From contig OZ007507.1 of the NCBI GenBank assembly GCA_963931865.1, positions 15,910,181-15,974,180 on the forward strand: a stretch of 64,000 nucleotides of DNA, given 5' to 3'. The position numbers and the translations under genes were made by a program. Shown here in pieces: positions 19,670 to 31,664 of the stretch. The notes beneath the pieces are model-generated. The model had not been told where the DNA came from. It made no database searches and saw only the letters and a program-made list of their open reading frames with translations. The DNA is from Axinella damicornis (Eukaryota; Porifera; Demospongiae; Axinellida; Axinellidae). Each line of letters starts with the position of its first letter. Within the stretch, counting starts at the first letter, position 1.

Positions 19670-20060
19670 TTCCGCAGAAATGAAATTCCAGGTTTACGTT
19701 GCTATGACAACAACAACCCCTTGTACCCATAGGTCACCATGCAGATAGGCTACATCCCAGATTTGAAGTTAATAGGATGTATAATGTCTGAGTTACAGCC
19801 TCTCGAACTTCAGAATTTCCCCATTGAAGCCCATACAAATGTAAGAATTTTTCTACTGGAGGCGCCTCCAGTAGAAAAAAATTCAGATTATATATGTATG
19901 GGCTTCAATGGGAAAATCTTGAATTTTGGGAGGCCATAACTTGAACACTATACATCCTATTAACTTCGAATCTGGGATGCAGCCTATCGGCATGGTGACC
20001 AATGGGTACAAGGGTTTTTTGTGTCATAGCATCGGAAACCTGGAATTTCATTTTGCGGAA
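19670..20060. mobile_element. ~390-bp foldback element centred on 19,865
   Basis: The two halves are inverted copies over almost their whole length. Ends read TTCCGCA..AAATGAAATTCCAGG and its complement, with inverted GGTCACCATG / CATGGTGACC blocks inside. The centre is a perfect palindrome, with TCTACTGGAGGCGC followed by its reverse complement. The paralogous array copy (about 38,970, GTGGGGTAATTAAGGAAGCC) lacks it, so it inserted after that duplication. The duplication at the borders is at most TA/TAA. Confidence 0.82.
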
Positions 20061-20352
20061 TAAGGTCTATTAAGGAAGCCATGACGCTGACTTCTAGTGA
20101 TGAAGCCAGTGAAAGACTTGGGCCGAGTCAGGAGTTCTGTAGGCGTGGCCTACATCTACTGTGTGCATGGCGCTCTTCCAGCTGTAACAAGGCTGGATGT
20201 TTGGCAAAGGGGATACTCTGTTTGGCCATAACGAAGCACAGATCGAACTTCCTCCCCATTCACGACTGCTTTTCGTGATCCAAAGTCGATAAGCTTCACC
20301 CAATCGTCGATGTCAGCACTGCAGACCCACCACTCGCCTTTGCGCGATCCAC

Positions 20353-20905
20353 TTGAACTCGCAGTCGTGCCATTGCCGCCTTATGGACCTCGTTAGTAGC
20401 ATGGTCAAGCACATTGCTCACTTCATGGTATTGCGAGGAAACTGCACGTTCTATGCAAAGGCTGTGACTGCTCAGTCAGCCAGTGCCACTTTCCTCGTCA
20501 TGATCTACAATGATACCGAACTGGTGAGCGTTCACAGCATGTGGGGCAGTAGCCTCGTTCCCAGGCCTCCCATGTGGCCTGGGAACGAGCCTATGGGGCC
20601 GTAAGTGACCACTGTACTATATACGAATCTCATACAAACTGTAAGTGTATTTCTCTACATGAAGCACGAGTGGCACACATTTTCCGGTAGTGTGATAATC
20701 GCTAATGTGTACGTATTTAGTTCAGCACTGTTCTACTGGTTCCAGAATCACAACACTTGCAATAAGCAAAATTGCACTGTACTAGTAATTACCATGTGAC
20801 CTACCTTGTTACTCCTCAGGACATTGCTCCTGAAGGTGGAGACCACTACAATCACTATCCCTGTGGTCCTCACCTCAAACACAAGTGGGGAAGCCATCTT
20901 GGTAG
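20353..20905 (+). pseudogene. SPPL2-like PA-domain fragment (copy 2)
   Basis: The frame before the GTGAGC donor at 20,524 reads VLRGNCTFYAKAVTAQSASA then TFLVMIYNDTEL, a well-kept PA-domain strand-helix-strand. The next exon from about 20,820 begins DIAPEGGD but lacks eight bases (AATGAGTC) present in the other copies, so the ITIPVVLTS segment is out of frame. A short TAGCCTCG palindrome (20,550-20,593) sits in the intron. Upstream residues (LMDLVSSMVKHIAHF) are open. Confidence 0.72.
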
Positions 20906-20943
20906 GAGAGCCAGTTCAACTGTCTGTCAGACAACCCATCCTC

Positions 20944-21262
20944 AAGATTTGGTCCCCCCCCCCCCCCCCCCCCCCCCCCTCCCCCCCACTCCCTCCTTGC
21001 TCTCCTCCTTCCTCCTTGCACCGCACCCCTCCTCCTTGCTCCCCTCCTTCCTCCTTGCACCGCACCCCTCCTCCTTGCACCGCACCCCTCCTCCTTGCAC
21101 CGCACCCCTCCTCCTTGCTCCCCTCCTTCCTCCTTGCACCCCTCCCCCTTGCTCCCCTCCTTCCTCCTTGCACCGCACCCCTCCTCCTTGCTCCCCTCCT
21201 TCCTCCTTGCACCCCTCTCCCTCCCTCCTTGCACCGCACCCCTCCTCCGTCCTGCACCCTCT
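20944..21262. repeat. Poly-C tract followed by CTCCTTGCACCGCACCCCTC minisatellite
   Basis: A C-run of about 35-40 bases is followed by some 15 partial repeats of a ~20-base pyrimidine-rich unit. A shorter version lies at 40,449-40,590. Overlapping frames of Pro/Ser or Gly/Arg are artefacts. Confidence 0.88.
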
Positions 21263-21350
21263 CCCCCTTCCTCAGGCGTGTTGATGGTACAACCATGCAA
21301 ATAAACTATCCAAGCAGAAATTCAGTTATCTGTCCTGCTCTCCCACACAG

Positions 21351-21636
21351 ATGATGACTCCGCCTCTGAGGCCCAAGAGGAGCGACAGAATTTGTGCAAT
21401 GTAGCATGGGAGGTGAGACTGCTCTGTTGCCTTGGCTATATATCACAGACTTTCCTGCAGTAATCTGCCATTGCACGAATTCTGTGTAGGGCAAAGTCCA
21501 GGACCGCTGCTTCCAGGACTGGAAGATAAAGGGGTTCCCCACAGACAGCCTAGCTCGGGAGCACCTGAAGCGCTACGGTGTGGAGCATTACTGGGACTTG
21601 GCGCTCAGCGAGACCATCGTCGAACAAGAGGACTGA
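21351..21636 (+). pseudogene. PRPF3 C-terminal exons (copy 1), open but detached
   Basis: Exon 21351-21412 reads DDSASEAQEERQNLCNVAWE. Exon 21490-21636 reads GKVQDRCFQDWKIKGFPTDS, then LAREHLKRYGVEHYWDLALS and ETIVEQED followed by TGA. This is the C-terminus of the U4/U6 snRNP protein PRPF3, whose vertebrate form ends in a very similar HYWDLALSES motif. Both exons are open and their phases fit. No other PRPF3 exons precede them here; instead a broken PA-domain fragment lies upstream. A last-exon fragment carried by the duplication, unless captured by an unknown upstream exon. Confidence 0.82.
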
Positions 21637-22129
21637 CCTGCTCGCATTCATACCTGCACTCCTTGGTTCATGTCTGTAACTCCTGATGCAGTTCCTATAA
21701 GAAGCTGAGGCTTGGAGCCCCTTAATTGATCTCTAATTATCTCTGTGGATGAGATCAAAAGAGAGAAGGTATCATCAACCATGTTATACACTGTGTTGCA
21801 TTGCATGGTCCTGGTACATGTAGCTTCACCCAATCAGAGGGCAGCAATTAACACAATCTCATACCTCGGATACCAACACCATCAACAATCTAGCTGTGTT
21901 AACATAGAACATTAAAAAATAATGAAGAATGCAACCAAATTTGATGAAGTTCAGGTGGAAAATCAAGCAGGTTAAGAGCTATATAGCCAATATTACATAC
22001 CAAGAGAATAATGAGGGGGTTGGGCTAAGGTAAAAGAGTTTTAACAGAGCAAATAATTTTATAACAAAATCAGGAAGAAAAAAAACAAGGCTACAGCCTC
22101 CCTCCACGAATACCGAACAGGAAAAAGAA

Positions 22130-22340
22130 AAAAAACAACCTAGCAACCCTCCGTGAAAGGTCCGACACCGAAGTGTAAGCCTCAGGAGCGTTGGATAGGC
22201 GTGCCTGGAATCACAGGAGGCTAACCTGCAGCTGCTTTCAACCAGACGCCTTTAGCTTCGGTGGTCAGATGGGAACCGGCATACTCCGGCTGCTAGGCGG
22301 GGAAGTCGAGAACCGGTCAGCCTCCCCCGTCCGCCACTAC
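22130..22340. repeat. Truncated copy of the promoter-like module
   Basis: AAGGTCCGACACCGAAGTG through GAAGTCGAGAACCGGT repeats the first part of the 12,060 module, then stops before the E2F/NRF1 words. A fuller copy follows at 23,340. This shows a local duplication inside the unit. Confidence 0.65.
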
Positions 22341-22639
22341 AGCGTACACCATCAATGCCAAAGAATCCTCAGTGATTCATAACTTTTTAATCCATGAACT
22401 CTATGTTTTGCTTTACATGCAGGAACAAGAAGTTGGGTGTGACGGAGAGCACAGCTAGCTGAATGGCAGATCAATTTGCATGGCAATATATAATATTACA
22501 GTACCTGTGTACTGTGTATGTATACATGACATTGTACTGTGTCTGAAAACTGACCAAACTTTCCCAAACGTTGGCCCTAATTCTCCATTGGCACCATAAA
22601 AGACCCCCCCCCCCCCCCCCGCACCTTAAAATGATTAGC

Positions 22640-22970
22640 TGATGAATGCATGGTGGGGGTGAGCTGGAGCAAATGTACGTACAGTAACCGGAGCATGCAG
22701 TTACTCCCCATATGGGCCAGACGTACAGTTGAGCTACATGCATGGAGAGCACCCGGCATGGGCCTCGATCTACCTGGCAATACTGGCTGGATTTTATATC
22801 TGACGTTGCAAATTAAATGCCTGAAACAAAGCGTGATCTTGTATGGCTATATATATAGCTAAGCTATATGTGCAAGTGCACATGCCACCTGAATACATAG
22901 AGTTTGTAGTGGAGGTTGTGTTGAAAACTAAGTCATATAATTATTATTATAAGAACGGGACTACTCCTCC
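22640..22970. repeat. Duplicated non-coding segment (22.6-23.0 kb / 41.2-41.45 kb)
   Basis: The stretch around GGATTTTATATCTGACGTTGC and GCACATGCCACCTGAATAC recurs at 41,230-41,440. There is no credible protein in either copy. Confidence 0.55.
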
Positions 22971-23339
22971 CTTGTCGTACAGGCACTGCAGCGAGTTGTC
23001 CGATTAGTAAGTACCATTTCAGATGTGCTCCCCTAGCATGCAGTAGTCTAGGCCTGATTCCTCTAGCCTGCTTAAGGAAGCAATTGCCATTTCTAGGAAG
23101 AGTGCAGTTTGGGCAGGTCAGTATTGACATCAAGAAGTGTATAACCAAAACAAATGCTATATAGGATGGATGCCACCTGCTTATAATTAATTCACAGTAC
23201 ATGTATAGCAGTACATAAAGTAGAAGAAAGAAAAGTACCTGGTACAAGCCTACCAAAAAAACAAAAAAAAAGAAGGGGGAAAAAGAAAAAGGAAAAAAAA
23301 AAAAGGAAAAATTACAACCTAGCAACACACCCATCCCTC

Positions 23340-24015
23340 CGTGACAGGTCAGACACCGAAGTGTAAGTAAGCCTCAGAAGCGCTGGATAGGCGTGCCTGG
23401 AATCACAGGAGGGAAACCTGCTTTCCACCAGACACCTTTAGCTTCGGTGGTCAGATGGGAACCGGCGTACTCCGGCTGCTAGGCGGGGAAGTCGAGAACC
23501 GGTATGTACGGAGGGGCCCGACCTCGTACTCAGTTATTGGGGAGGCAATGTTCAGACCCCAGTCTGCAAGCGAACACGCCATCCCGACTTCCCGCCAAAA
23601 CTTGCTACAAATTCAGTATTTATACCCAAACCGGATGTATCTTGTTGCGCATGCGCGTCCTCTTGACCTTGACTTCCCGCCAAAAATATTTCAAACCGTT
23701 CAGCCGCTTGAAACTAGCCACGGAGGCAGTGGGTCTAGCTAGCTCTCTGCCGCTCAGTGAAGAGGCAAGGACAATTCGACGTTAGTTGGAGGAGACAGTG
23801 GGCTTTCCATGAATTCTGTGAGATAGTCGTGAGCTTTGGAAGGAGGGTGAACCCGCCCCCCCCAAATGTAACCCTTGCCTGGTCGCAGTACTAATACATC
23901 ATGAGGTGAAGTCAAGTGCTGTATTAGCGTCAAGACCATGCCCCGAGTGTACTACTGTAAACAATTGTTTGTTGTATACCTACCAAATTTGTACTTTCCC
24001 ATGCAGTCAATAAAT
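23340..24015 (+). promoter_or_regulatory. Promoter-like module with E2F and NRF1-type sites (copy 2)
   Basis: E2F-type TTCCCGCCAAAA at 23589-23600 and 23674-23685 flank the NRF1-type TGCGCATGCGCG at 23646-23657. AATAAA is at 24009-24014. It is identical in arrangement to copy 1 and lies before the second eIF4G-like fragment. Confidence 0.5.
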
Positions 24016-24116
24016 TCTATTTAATGCACATGTAGTACTTGTGCCCATGTAGGTGCCATGTACCATACATGTATGATGGGGGAGTAAGATGGGATGGTTT
24101 TGATTGTCTCCATCAG

Positions 24117-24515
24117 GTTTGTCGGAATGAGCCAAAGCGAATAGCCTACCAGCCGAGAGAATTGGAGGTAAAATCCCTCTTCATCAGGAACTAGTGAAAT
24201 GTACATGCCTTTGACCCCTTCGCACGCACAAACACGCACTCACACACACACACACAGGTACTCACACGCACACACGTACTCACACGCACACACAGAAGTG
24301 GAACTCCAGAAGTCAGAAAACCCTTGGTTGCACCCGCAAGAGCGCCAGGAGGGCTTTTCGGAGGAGGATCGGAAAACAACAGAGCTGTACCGCAAGTTTC
24401 AAGGAATTCCGAACAAGCTGACACCCCAAAACGTTTCTGTCGCTGGTGAGCTCTCCTGTTAGAGATCAACACCGAGGAGAGACTGAAGGGGGTCATTGAT
24501 AAGATCTTTACCAAG
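24117..24515 (+). pseudogene. eIF4G-like fragment (copy 2)
   Basis: Exon a 24117-24167 and exon b 24296-24515 have the same lengths (51 and 220) as copy 1. Motifs SEEDRKTTELYRKFQGIPNK and, after the frame break, EINTEERLKGVIDKIFTK are retained. The break and TAG are in the same place as in copy 1, showing shared ancestry of the lesion. Confidence 0.78.
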
Positions 24516-25028
24516 GTGAGGAGGCAACTGTAGCTGACATCCCAAGAGTGGACCGGAGTGTCAAAGGCATATAAACCCCTTCCGGCCGACTAGCTAGTTG
24601 CGTGTGCTATAGACTTCCCGCCAAATATTTGAACCCAAGTTGCACATGTGCGCTCCCTTGCAGTTCAAAGGTCACGATGCAAATCTGTCGTCGATTGGTA
24701 CTTTAGCTACATGTAGCTATTATAGCTACGCAGGCAAATTATACCTGTGTAATAGAATGAGTTCATGAGAAGATGTGTTATTCCTGCATTGCCTTCGCAT
24801 TAACTTTATTGATGCTCCAGGTAACGTCTCTGTGTACACATGGGGTTCTTGCAGAAACTATAGATTGGAGTGTATAATTTTGTTGATCAGACTAAATACA
24901 ATTCTTTGTTAGTAATGAAGGCTACTTTGCAGAGGCAATCTTTGAGGCTCAAAATTTGAAATTTGCTGTTGGCCTATCAATCATTATGAGTCCAAACCAT
25001 CAACCATACATGTTGGGTTTTTTGTCAG

Positions 25029-25714
25029 TTTGCAGTGCTATATGCAGACTACAGCCTTGGCTGCTGAGGGCGGGAGCGAGTTCTGTGCCTCGTCAGGAGC
25101 GCATGAGCCGATGAATGCGCTCCTGGCCTCGCACAACCCTCACTGGGGTGGGACACCTCCAAATCATGCAGACTATGTGAGTGATGTTTAACCCCCCTCC
25201 ATCCAGGTTCCTTCTTTGTTCTCCAGTGACCATGATGGCTGCAGTAACTTGTCGGTATCTACACTGGACAAGGCAGTTGTAGTATTGCGAGGAAACTGCA
25301 CGTTCTATGCAAGGCTGTGACTGCTCAGTCAGCCAATGCCACCTTCCTCGTCATGATACCGAACTGGTGAGCGTTCACAGCATGTGGGGCAGTAGTCTCG
25401 TTCCCAGGCCTCCCATGTTGCCTGGGAACGAGCCTTGGGGGCCATCAGTGACCACTGTACTATTTACGAATCTGATACAAACTGTAAGTGTATTTCTCTA
25501 CATGAAGCACGAGTGGCACACATTTTCCGGTAGTGTGATAATCGCTAATCTGTATGTATTTAGTTCAGCACTGCTCTACTGGTTCCAGAATCACTTGCAA
25601 TAAGCAAAATTGCACTGTACTAGTAATTACCATGTGACCTACCTTGCTACTCCTCAGGACATTGCTCCTGAAGGTGGAGACAATGAGTCCACTACCATCA
25701 CTATCCCTGTGGTC
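25029..25714 (+). pseudogene. SPPL2-like PA-domain fragment (copy 3)
   Basis: Exon 25029-25176 (148 nt) contains the same 39-nt in-frame insert as copy 1. The RGNCTFYA exon (about 25,285-25,368) is one base out, and the DIAPEGGDNESTTITIPVV exon is cut at 25,714 by the hAT-like element. Confidence 0.72.
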
Positions 25715-25945
25715 TAGAGCTGCAGTGATATGGTGTTTTGCTGTATCGATATATTGTGCCTGATGTATTGCGATATGTTGATGTATTGCGATACATCGAC
25801 ATATTGTAGCTGAAGGACAGGTCAGAGTGAGGAATATATGAAAGAGGTCGTTACTGTCATTACAACTTCTAGCAAACAAACAAGTGATGCAGTTTCGGAT
25901 AGATATTGAAATTAGAAAGTCGATATATAATTATATTGCGATATA
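25707..25945. mobile_element. hAT-like MITE, right end lost at a duplication breakpoint
   Basis: The left target copy CTGTGGTC is at 25707-25714, with the element starting TAGAGCTGCAGTGATAT at 25715. The element stops at about 25,945 and fuses to GACTGAGGTCTGGGAGAACG, which belongs to the kinase exon-4 upstream region. The junction marks an unequal-recombination breakpoint inside the MITE. Confidence 0.8.
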
Positions 25946-25999
25946 AGACTGAGGTCTGGGAGAACGTTGGGTTTTGTTGATGTGTACTTCCCCTCCTGT

Positions 26000-26014
26000 C
26001 ACTCATGCACACAC

Positions 26015-26060
<46 letters not shown>

Positions 26061-26410
26061 CACACACAACACACATGCACCACACACACACACGCACCAC
26101 ACAACACACACACACCACGCACATACACACACTCACACCACACACACACACACACACACCACGCACATACACACCACACACACACACACACACGCACCAC
26201 ATGCAACACATGCACCACACACACACACACCACGCACATACACACACACACACCACACACACACACACACCACGCACATACACACACACCACACACACAC
26301 ACACACGCACCACATGCAACACACACACACATGCACCACACAACACACACACACACACACACGTCATGCACATACACACACACACCACACACACACACCA
26401 CGCACATACA

Positions 26411-26441
<31 letters not shown>

Positions 26442-26454
26442 CACATTCACACAG
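26000..26454. repeat. Compound (CA)n / (CACCA) microsatellite abutting an exon-4-type acceptor
   Basis: About 450 bases of CA, CACCACACA and CACGCACATACA units end at ACACAG before the exon-4-like sequence. Confidence 0.9.
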
Positions 26455-27039
26455 TCCTCCACCGAAGCCTGTGCCACCTCGGATTAAAACACTGCCTGTT
26501 GGTTCGATTTCATTTGATCTGGAACCCGTCAACCTCCCCTGATGTGGGTCTAGCTGATCTGAACCCCATTCCCAATCTGACAGTACTGAATAGTCAACCT
26601 TCAGTCGACTCACCCTCACAACCTCCCACCCTCCGCACCCCTCACAACCTCAATGCTCAGAATCAGCAACTTGTCAACTTTGGTACCCCGGCATTCACAT
26701 TCATCTCGGCCAGCAGAGTACTTTCAGGCAACCCTGTGCGCTCCCAGCGGTGGCAACGAATGACAACTTCATGGATGGTTGGGAACAGTTTAAGGGTGGA
26801 GCGTACCATGATCACCATGCCGTGTACCACGTGACTAACAGGTGCCGGACAACGACTGGAATGGGAGTGTACAGCTACCTTGAGCCGGACATGGTGGCAA
26901 TCGCAAGGTTCCATCTGGCACTCAATCATAGTCTCTGTCTACCAGATGTTGGGAAGTCAGGATTCCCAAAGAACCTGCATGCTTCTTACCGTGCACAGTA
27001 CTCGGAGGGAACAGTGCCACATGTATATACAGCAGCCAG
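26455..27039 (+). pseudogene. Kinase-gene exon 4, degraded copy
   Basis: It starts PPPKPVPPRIKTLPVGSISF and retains the YSSQ/GTATGG donor at 27,039. Frame changes occur near 26,530 and later. It contains a segment (NQQLVNFGTPAF) absent from the intact gene's exon 4, suggesting that gene or this one has gained or lost material. Confidence 0.72.
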
Positions 27040-27068
27040 GTATGGAGTCATGCAGTAACCTCATGTCT

Positions 27069-27505
27069 TAATAATACTAGTGGAATGCATGACAATAGAG
27101 GGCGAGCCTGAGCAAAGTGCATATGAATGCGCGTGCAGGGCATGCAAGGAGCAGTTGCATTCACATGATTATCCGCGCCTGGGTTCGAGGCTAAGGTACG
27201 TGTAGGTCAACGTGCTGTCTCTGTCTTTGTCAGTGTTGCCAAGAAGGAAGAATGTTCATGGTGCTCTAGCCAATGTCCACGAGTGGTCTCCGTCTTTGTT
27301 GTCGCCATCGTTCGTCGAACAGGTAGCTATCTAGATGGTTCGTCGGGTTTGTTGATTATTTTGCACGTGCAAGTGAAATTCGCTGATTTAAAATTTACGG
27401 TAATTGCAAGATCCACCACGGCCACCAGACAAGCAAGCATACACACGCAGAGCGCAATGAAGTCACGCTAGTGTGGGGCTCGCTCAGGCTCACCCCAATT
27501 ATGCT
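27069..27505. mobile_element. Dispersed repeat with GGGGCGAGCCTGAGC ends
   Basis: The left end GAGGGCGAGCCTGAGCAAAG and right end CTCGCTCAGGCTCACCCCAATTAT are inverted partners. The longer relative at 39,510-40,098 has the same ends, and internal blocks recur at 54,300-54,710. Probably a non-autonomous DNA transposon. Confidence 0.65.
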
Positions 27506-28328
27506 CTGGTAACTGGAGAGACGGTCTAACTGCTAGCCCTCACTGTCAGGCCGGTCACACGCACTCCACCTTCCATGTGTGGCTTCACCGCATGCACACT
27601 TGATTTCCCCGCACGCATGTGTGACTTCACTGCACACGTTCGTGAAAGGCCGGGCGGAGAGGGTCTGGCAGCTAGACTGCTGGAGAGACAGACATAATAT
27701 TATCACCTGGATGTGATGAGTTACGCTAGTCAAACGTTCTTGATTAGTGTTGACCCATGTTCAGCACATAATGATACAAGTGTGTCCAGCTCCTCCAAGA
27801 TGAGCTGAACAGGACTTGTTGAATGGGAGGAAATATTGATGAGTCAGTTGCTACATTGTTTGTTGGCATTCCTTTCAAGGATGTGATTGAATTAGCACAC
27901 CTCTCTCTCTAATTGAATCACCTCCATAAGAGACCCCACCTATCTACTTGCCTCTGGACTGCAAAGGTCTGTATAATTATACGTACATGTACTCTCTCCA
28001 GTACATCTCATTGCAGCGTGAGCTGACATAATGTAGTTCAATTTGTGTCTTTGTCAAACAGTATTGAGTGAAGTGAGCAATTAACCTAGAACTAGGTGCG
28101 ACCATCCTGATTGACACAAGTTTAGGCCCTAGCTGATTCCCAGGCAAACTCCTCGCAGCTCAACGAGAATCTTTCCATGCACTGTGTTCAACCTGGATGG
28201 AGGTGTAAATGCCCTTGATCGTGACTGCGTACATACAAGTATACCATTTTACGAAGAGGAATTAGGCGCGTTATGTCGGTAAAGGTGGTTGTTGAATGGG
28301 GTACATGATTGCCTGATCCCCTGCACAG

Positions 28329-30286
28329 GAGTTGCAGAGAATGGATTCTGACCTCGTCGCGAGGTTCAAACTTCCCCGAACGAACATGAAGAAGCGTGAT
28401 CAGCTTGGCAGTGGAGGCAATGGTGAGGTGTTCAAGTTCTTCTTCAGGGGACTGGAGTTTGCTGTCAAGTGGGTGAGGAGATAGACACTGATATGTGGGT
28501 TAGACTGCTCTTGGAAGTGGTTTATAATGGTTTAGTTAGAGTGTGGTTAATAGCTATAGCTTAATAGCTACATGCATGCAGCAGTTCTAAGGCAGCTTGA
28601 TCAGCCTTGTTCCCAGGCTATTTCAGCCTCTTTGTGCAGGTGCTGAGAAAGAACCTGGCTTTTTGCACACTCATACACATCACACAAACATGAGTGGTTT
28701 ATGGCATACGTACCTCATACACTCGCTTGTACCATACACATACACTTCTCCCCCCTCCCCACATGCCCACACACACTCCTCCTCCCACATACATGCACAC
28801 ACACGAGTAGCAAGAAACATTCTCATCAAGAAGAAGTGTGCCTGTCCAGATGTCCTCCACTGCTGCTGTCCCAGACGGACCAAGTGTGAGGTCAAGATTG
28901 CCGACTTTGATGCTGTCCGGAGGACAGTGTACCCTTTGGTGGCCTCCGGTCTCCCTGACGTTGATACCACTGCGAAGACCCCGGAAGACATGAGAGCCAA
29001 GACGGGCACAATGGGTTATAGAGCACTTGAGGTGAGTGTGCATTCCTGTGTAGGTGTGGGCATGGATGTGGGTGGGTGTGGGTGTGTGCCTGCTCATTTG
29101 TTTGTGTGGGCGTGTGCATGGTGGGTATAGGTGTAGGTGCATGGTGTGTGTGTGACACTGCTCATTTGCTTGTGTGTTGTGTGCATAGTATGTGTCGGTG
29201 TGTGTGGGTGTGGCCGGTGTGTGTGTGCATTTGTGTTCATAACTATGCATATCTATGTTTGTGCATATCTACATGTGTATGTGTGTGCATTGTCTATGTG
29301 TGTGTGTGTGTTTGTGTGTCTATGTGTTTGTGCAAGCGTGTGTGTGTGTATGTGTGTGTGGAGGTTCATGCAAGTTTGTGTCAGTGGTCAAGTCAATGTG
29401 TGTACAACCCTGTAGCAATTCCAGCAGATAGACCAGACAAGTGCTGCTATAACCACAACCTTGTACTGGCCCATAAGAAGGTGGTTGAGGGGTCGACTGC
29501 TCCAGTTTATGATCTGGATGGACCCTGGTGTGATGTTTGGAGTCTGGGAGTCATTATTTTGCGGTTCTGTCTTGGGTCCCTCTCAGTGGATGATATAACT
29601 GAGGTACTGTGCACACAAGATACATAGGAGTCCTTTATTCCCTCTTCCCATTAATTTTTGTCTACTACTACATACATACATGTAGTACGTACAATTTTGT
29701 CTCTCCCATTCCATATACTTCCATTTCAAGAGCTCCAATTCCATTCCTATATTCCATGTGCTCCTATTCCATCCATGTTTTGCCTCTAGTGAATGTGTGG
29801 ATGTGTGTGGTCAGGGATGGGGTTGCCAAGGGATGGGTGTGGTCATGGGTGGAGGGTGTGGTTAATTAAGGGGGATGTAGTGATGGGTGTGGGGATTGGA
29901 GGATGTGGGGAAGTCTGTGGATGCCTATGGCCAGGGATGGGAGATGGTCAAGGGATGGGAATGATCGATTGTGGTCTATGATGCGGGTAGTCAAGATATA
30001 GGGTTGATCAGAGAGGGATGGTTAAGGATCACCAGCCATTTTACTACTCAATGGCTCTCTCTCCCACCAGGCCCGTTACCTACACCATCAAGCTCACGAG
30101 AGAGAGCTGACTCCTCAAGTCGAGGCCACCTGTGCATGTTTGAGACTCAACAATCTGCTTGCCGTGTGCCTGGACCACCGTGAACTTAGTGAATTTGGCC
30201 GCTTGGCAAAGAGCTGCCTTGTGATTAAATTTAGAAAGAGACCTATACCTGAAGAATTGCTGAAAGATGATCTCTTTGTTAGCTGA
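28329..30286 (+). pseudogene. Kinase copy 3, lacking the helix-C and catalytic-loop exons
   Basis: Exon equivalents: 28329-28472 (open; Gly loop GSGGNGEVFKF and FAVKW), 28811-29031 (open; RNILIKKK, ADFDAVRRTVYP, GTMGYRALE, with three extra codons relative to the main gene), 29425-29603 (two extra bases near CTGCTATAACC shift the frame), 30071-30286 (open to TGA). The two exons carrying the helix-C Glu and HGDLK are deleted between 28,480 and 28,560. It cannot encode a complete catalytic domain. Confidence 0.85.
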
Positions 30287-31030
30287 TAGAACGTTGTGCA
30301 TTTTGCATTGTACAAGAAGCAGTCACAGCTGCAACTGTGGTCAAACTTTGAGCAATCTGTTTTTCACAAGGTACTAGATCAAGGAAGATCGTAAACTATA
30401 ACATTCTGTAAGGGGGCATTTCCAAAGTATTATGTGTACGTAACGCTTAGTGTCCCCCCCTCCCTTAATGCCTTCACAAGAATAAGGCTGTCATATGTGC
30501 ACGTGGATGTATAATTAAATTAACCCCCCCCCCCCCCAAAACGATGCTATAAGCATGCTTATAAACCCCTTTTGATTGCGGACCATTAATTCACATGCAA
30601 TTAGCTAAGTCGATCCTTCACAACTTGAGCACTAGCTCTGAATCACACACCTTGTATATGTACAGCTGATTTCATTGTGCTCATTACACTATTAATTGCG
30701 TGTGACTGTATACATCCTACATGAGTGATCCGACCATAATTGAGGGAACTGACTGACTTGGCACATGCAGTTGGGAATGGACATTCTGACCGAAATTCAT
30801 GACCAAGATGAACTTGACCATATGCAACTACTGATGACCACACCCATTGGAATAAGGTTAACTCTCTATATGTACCAACCATAAGAAACAGTGGAAGCAA
30901 AAAACCCTATAAGATTTTAACGTGTGTCTGTGAGTGACGGAAGTGGGATTTTCGTGGGGCGGGACTAGACTATAGTGACGCACGACCTTCGTACTTTAAT
31001 TTATTTACTGAACCTCGAACTCCGCGAAGA
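30287..31030. other. Spacer between the array and the TRAF island
   Basis: After about 100 bases resembling the other kinase 3' flanks, the sequence becomes unrelated to the array. It includes a poly-C run near 30,524-30,537 and no recognisable gene. Confidence 0.4.
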
Positions 31031-31074
31031 ATGTTCGAGAACATTGGGCTAGAATCCAGCTGGGGCTGCAAGCG

Positions 31075-31440
31075 GATGCAGGGAGCAGCAGTCGAAGCGG
31101 ACGCAATCGGGGAGCAGCAGTCGAAGCGGACACGATCGGGAGCAGCAGTTGAAGCGGACGCAAGCGGCGAGCATGCAGCAGCAGCTGGAAGCGGACACAA
31201 ACGAGAAGCAGCAGATGAAGCGGATGCAATCGGGCCAGGGAGCAGCAGCTGATTCGAAGCGACGCAAGCGGCGAGCAGCAGCTGAAGCGGACGCAATCGG
31301 GGAGCAGCAGCCGAAGCGGACGCGATCGGGAGCAGCAGTTGAAGCGGACGCAAGCGGCGAGCATGCAGCAGCAGCTGAAGCGGGCGCAATCGGGGGGCAA
31401 GCGGACGCAATCGGAGAGCAGCAGCTCTGCGCTGCACAGA
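31075..31440. repeat. Minisatellite of GAAGCGGACGCAATCGGGGAGCAGCAG-type units
   Basis: About ten imperfect units of roughly 30 bases contain GAAGCGGACGC, CGATCGGGAGC and AGCAGCAG words. Frames through it give Ala/Glu/Arg-rich protein on plus and Cys/Leu-rich on minus. The same unit occurs in reverse at 61,118-61,185, so it is a dispersed repeat and not a unique gene. Confidence 0.8.
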
Positions 31441-31664
31441 GCTAGAGAGCTGTCCGGCGCCGGATTACTCACAGTACGCAAACGAGGGGGAAGTAGCTGA
31501 GCGAGCGAAGCTACTTGTAAGTATAACGCCTAGTATTAAATTCCCCATAAAATTCTTATGGCCGGCCGGGCTTATGAAAGCTCATACACTGTAAAACGTC
31601 AGTGCTGCTGCAACAGGCAAACCCATGCTTAAATTTTGGATCTCTAGCTGAGTGGTTCTAACTG

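Noticed and set aside
21351..21636. A working SPPL2-PRPF3 fusion gene
   Set aside because: The PA part upstream is frameshifted (20.8 kb) or has a stop (39.3 kb), and a minisatellite separates the parts. Juxtaposition by rearrangement is simpler.
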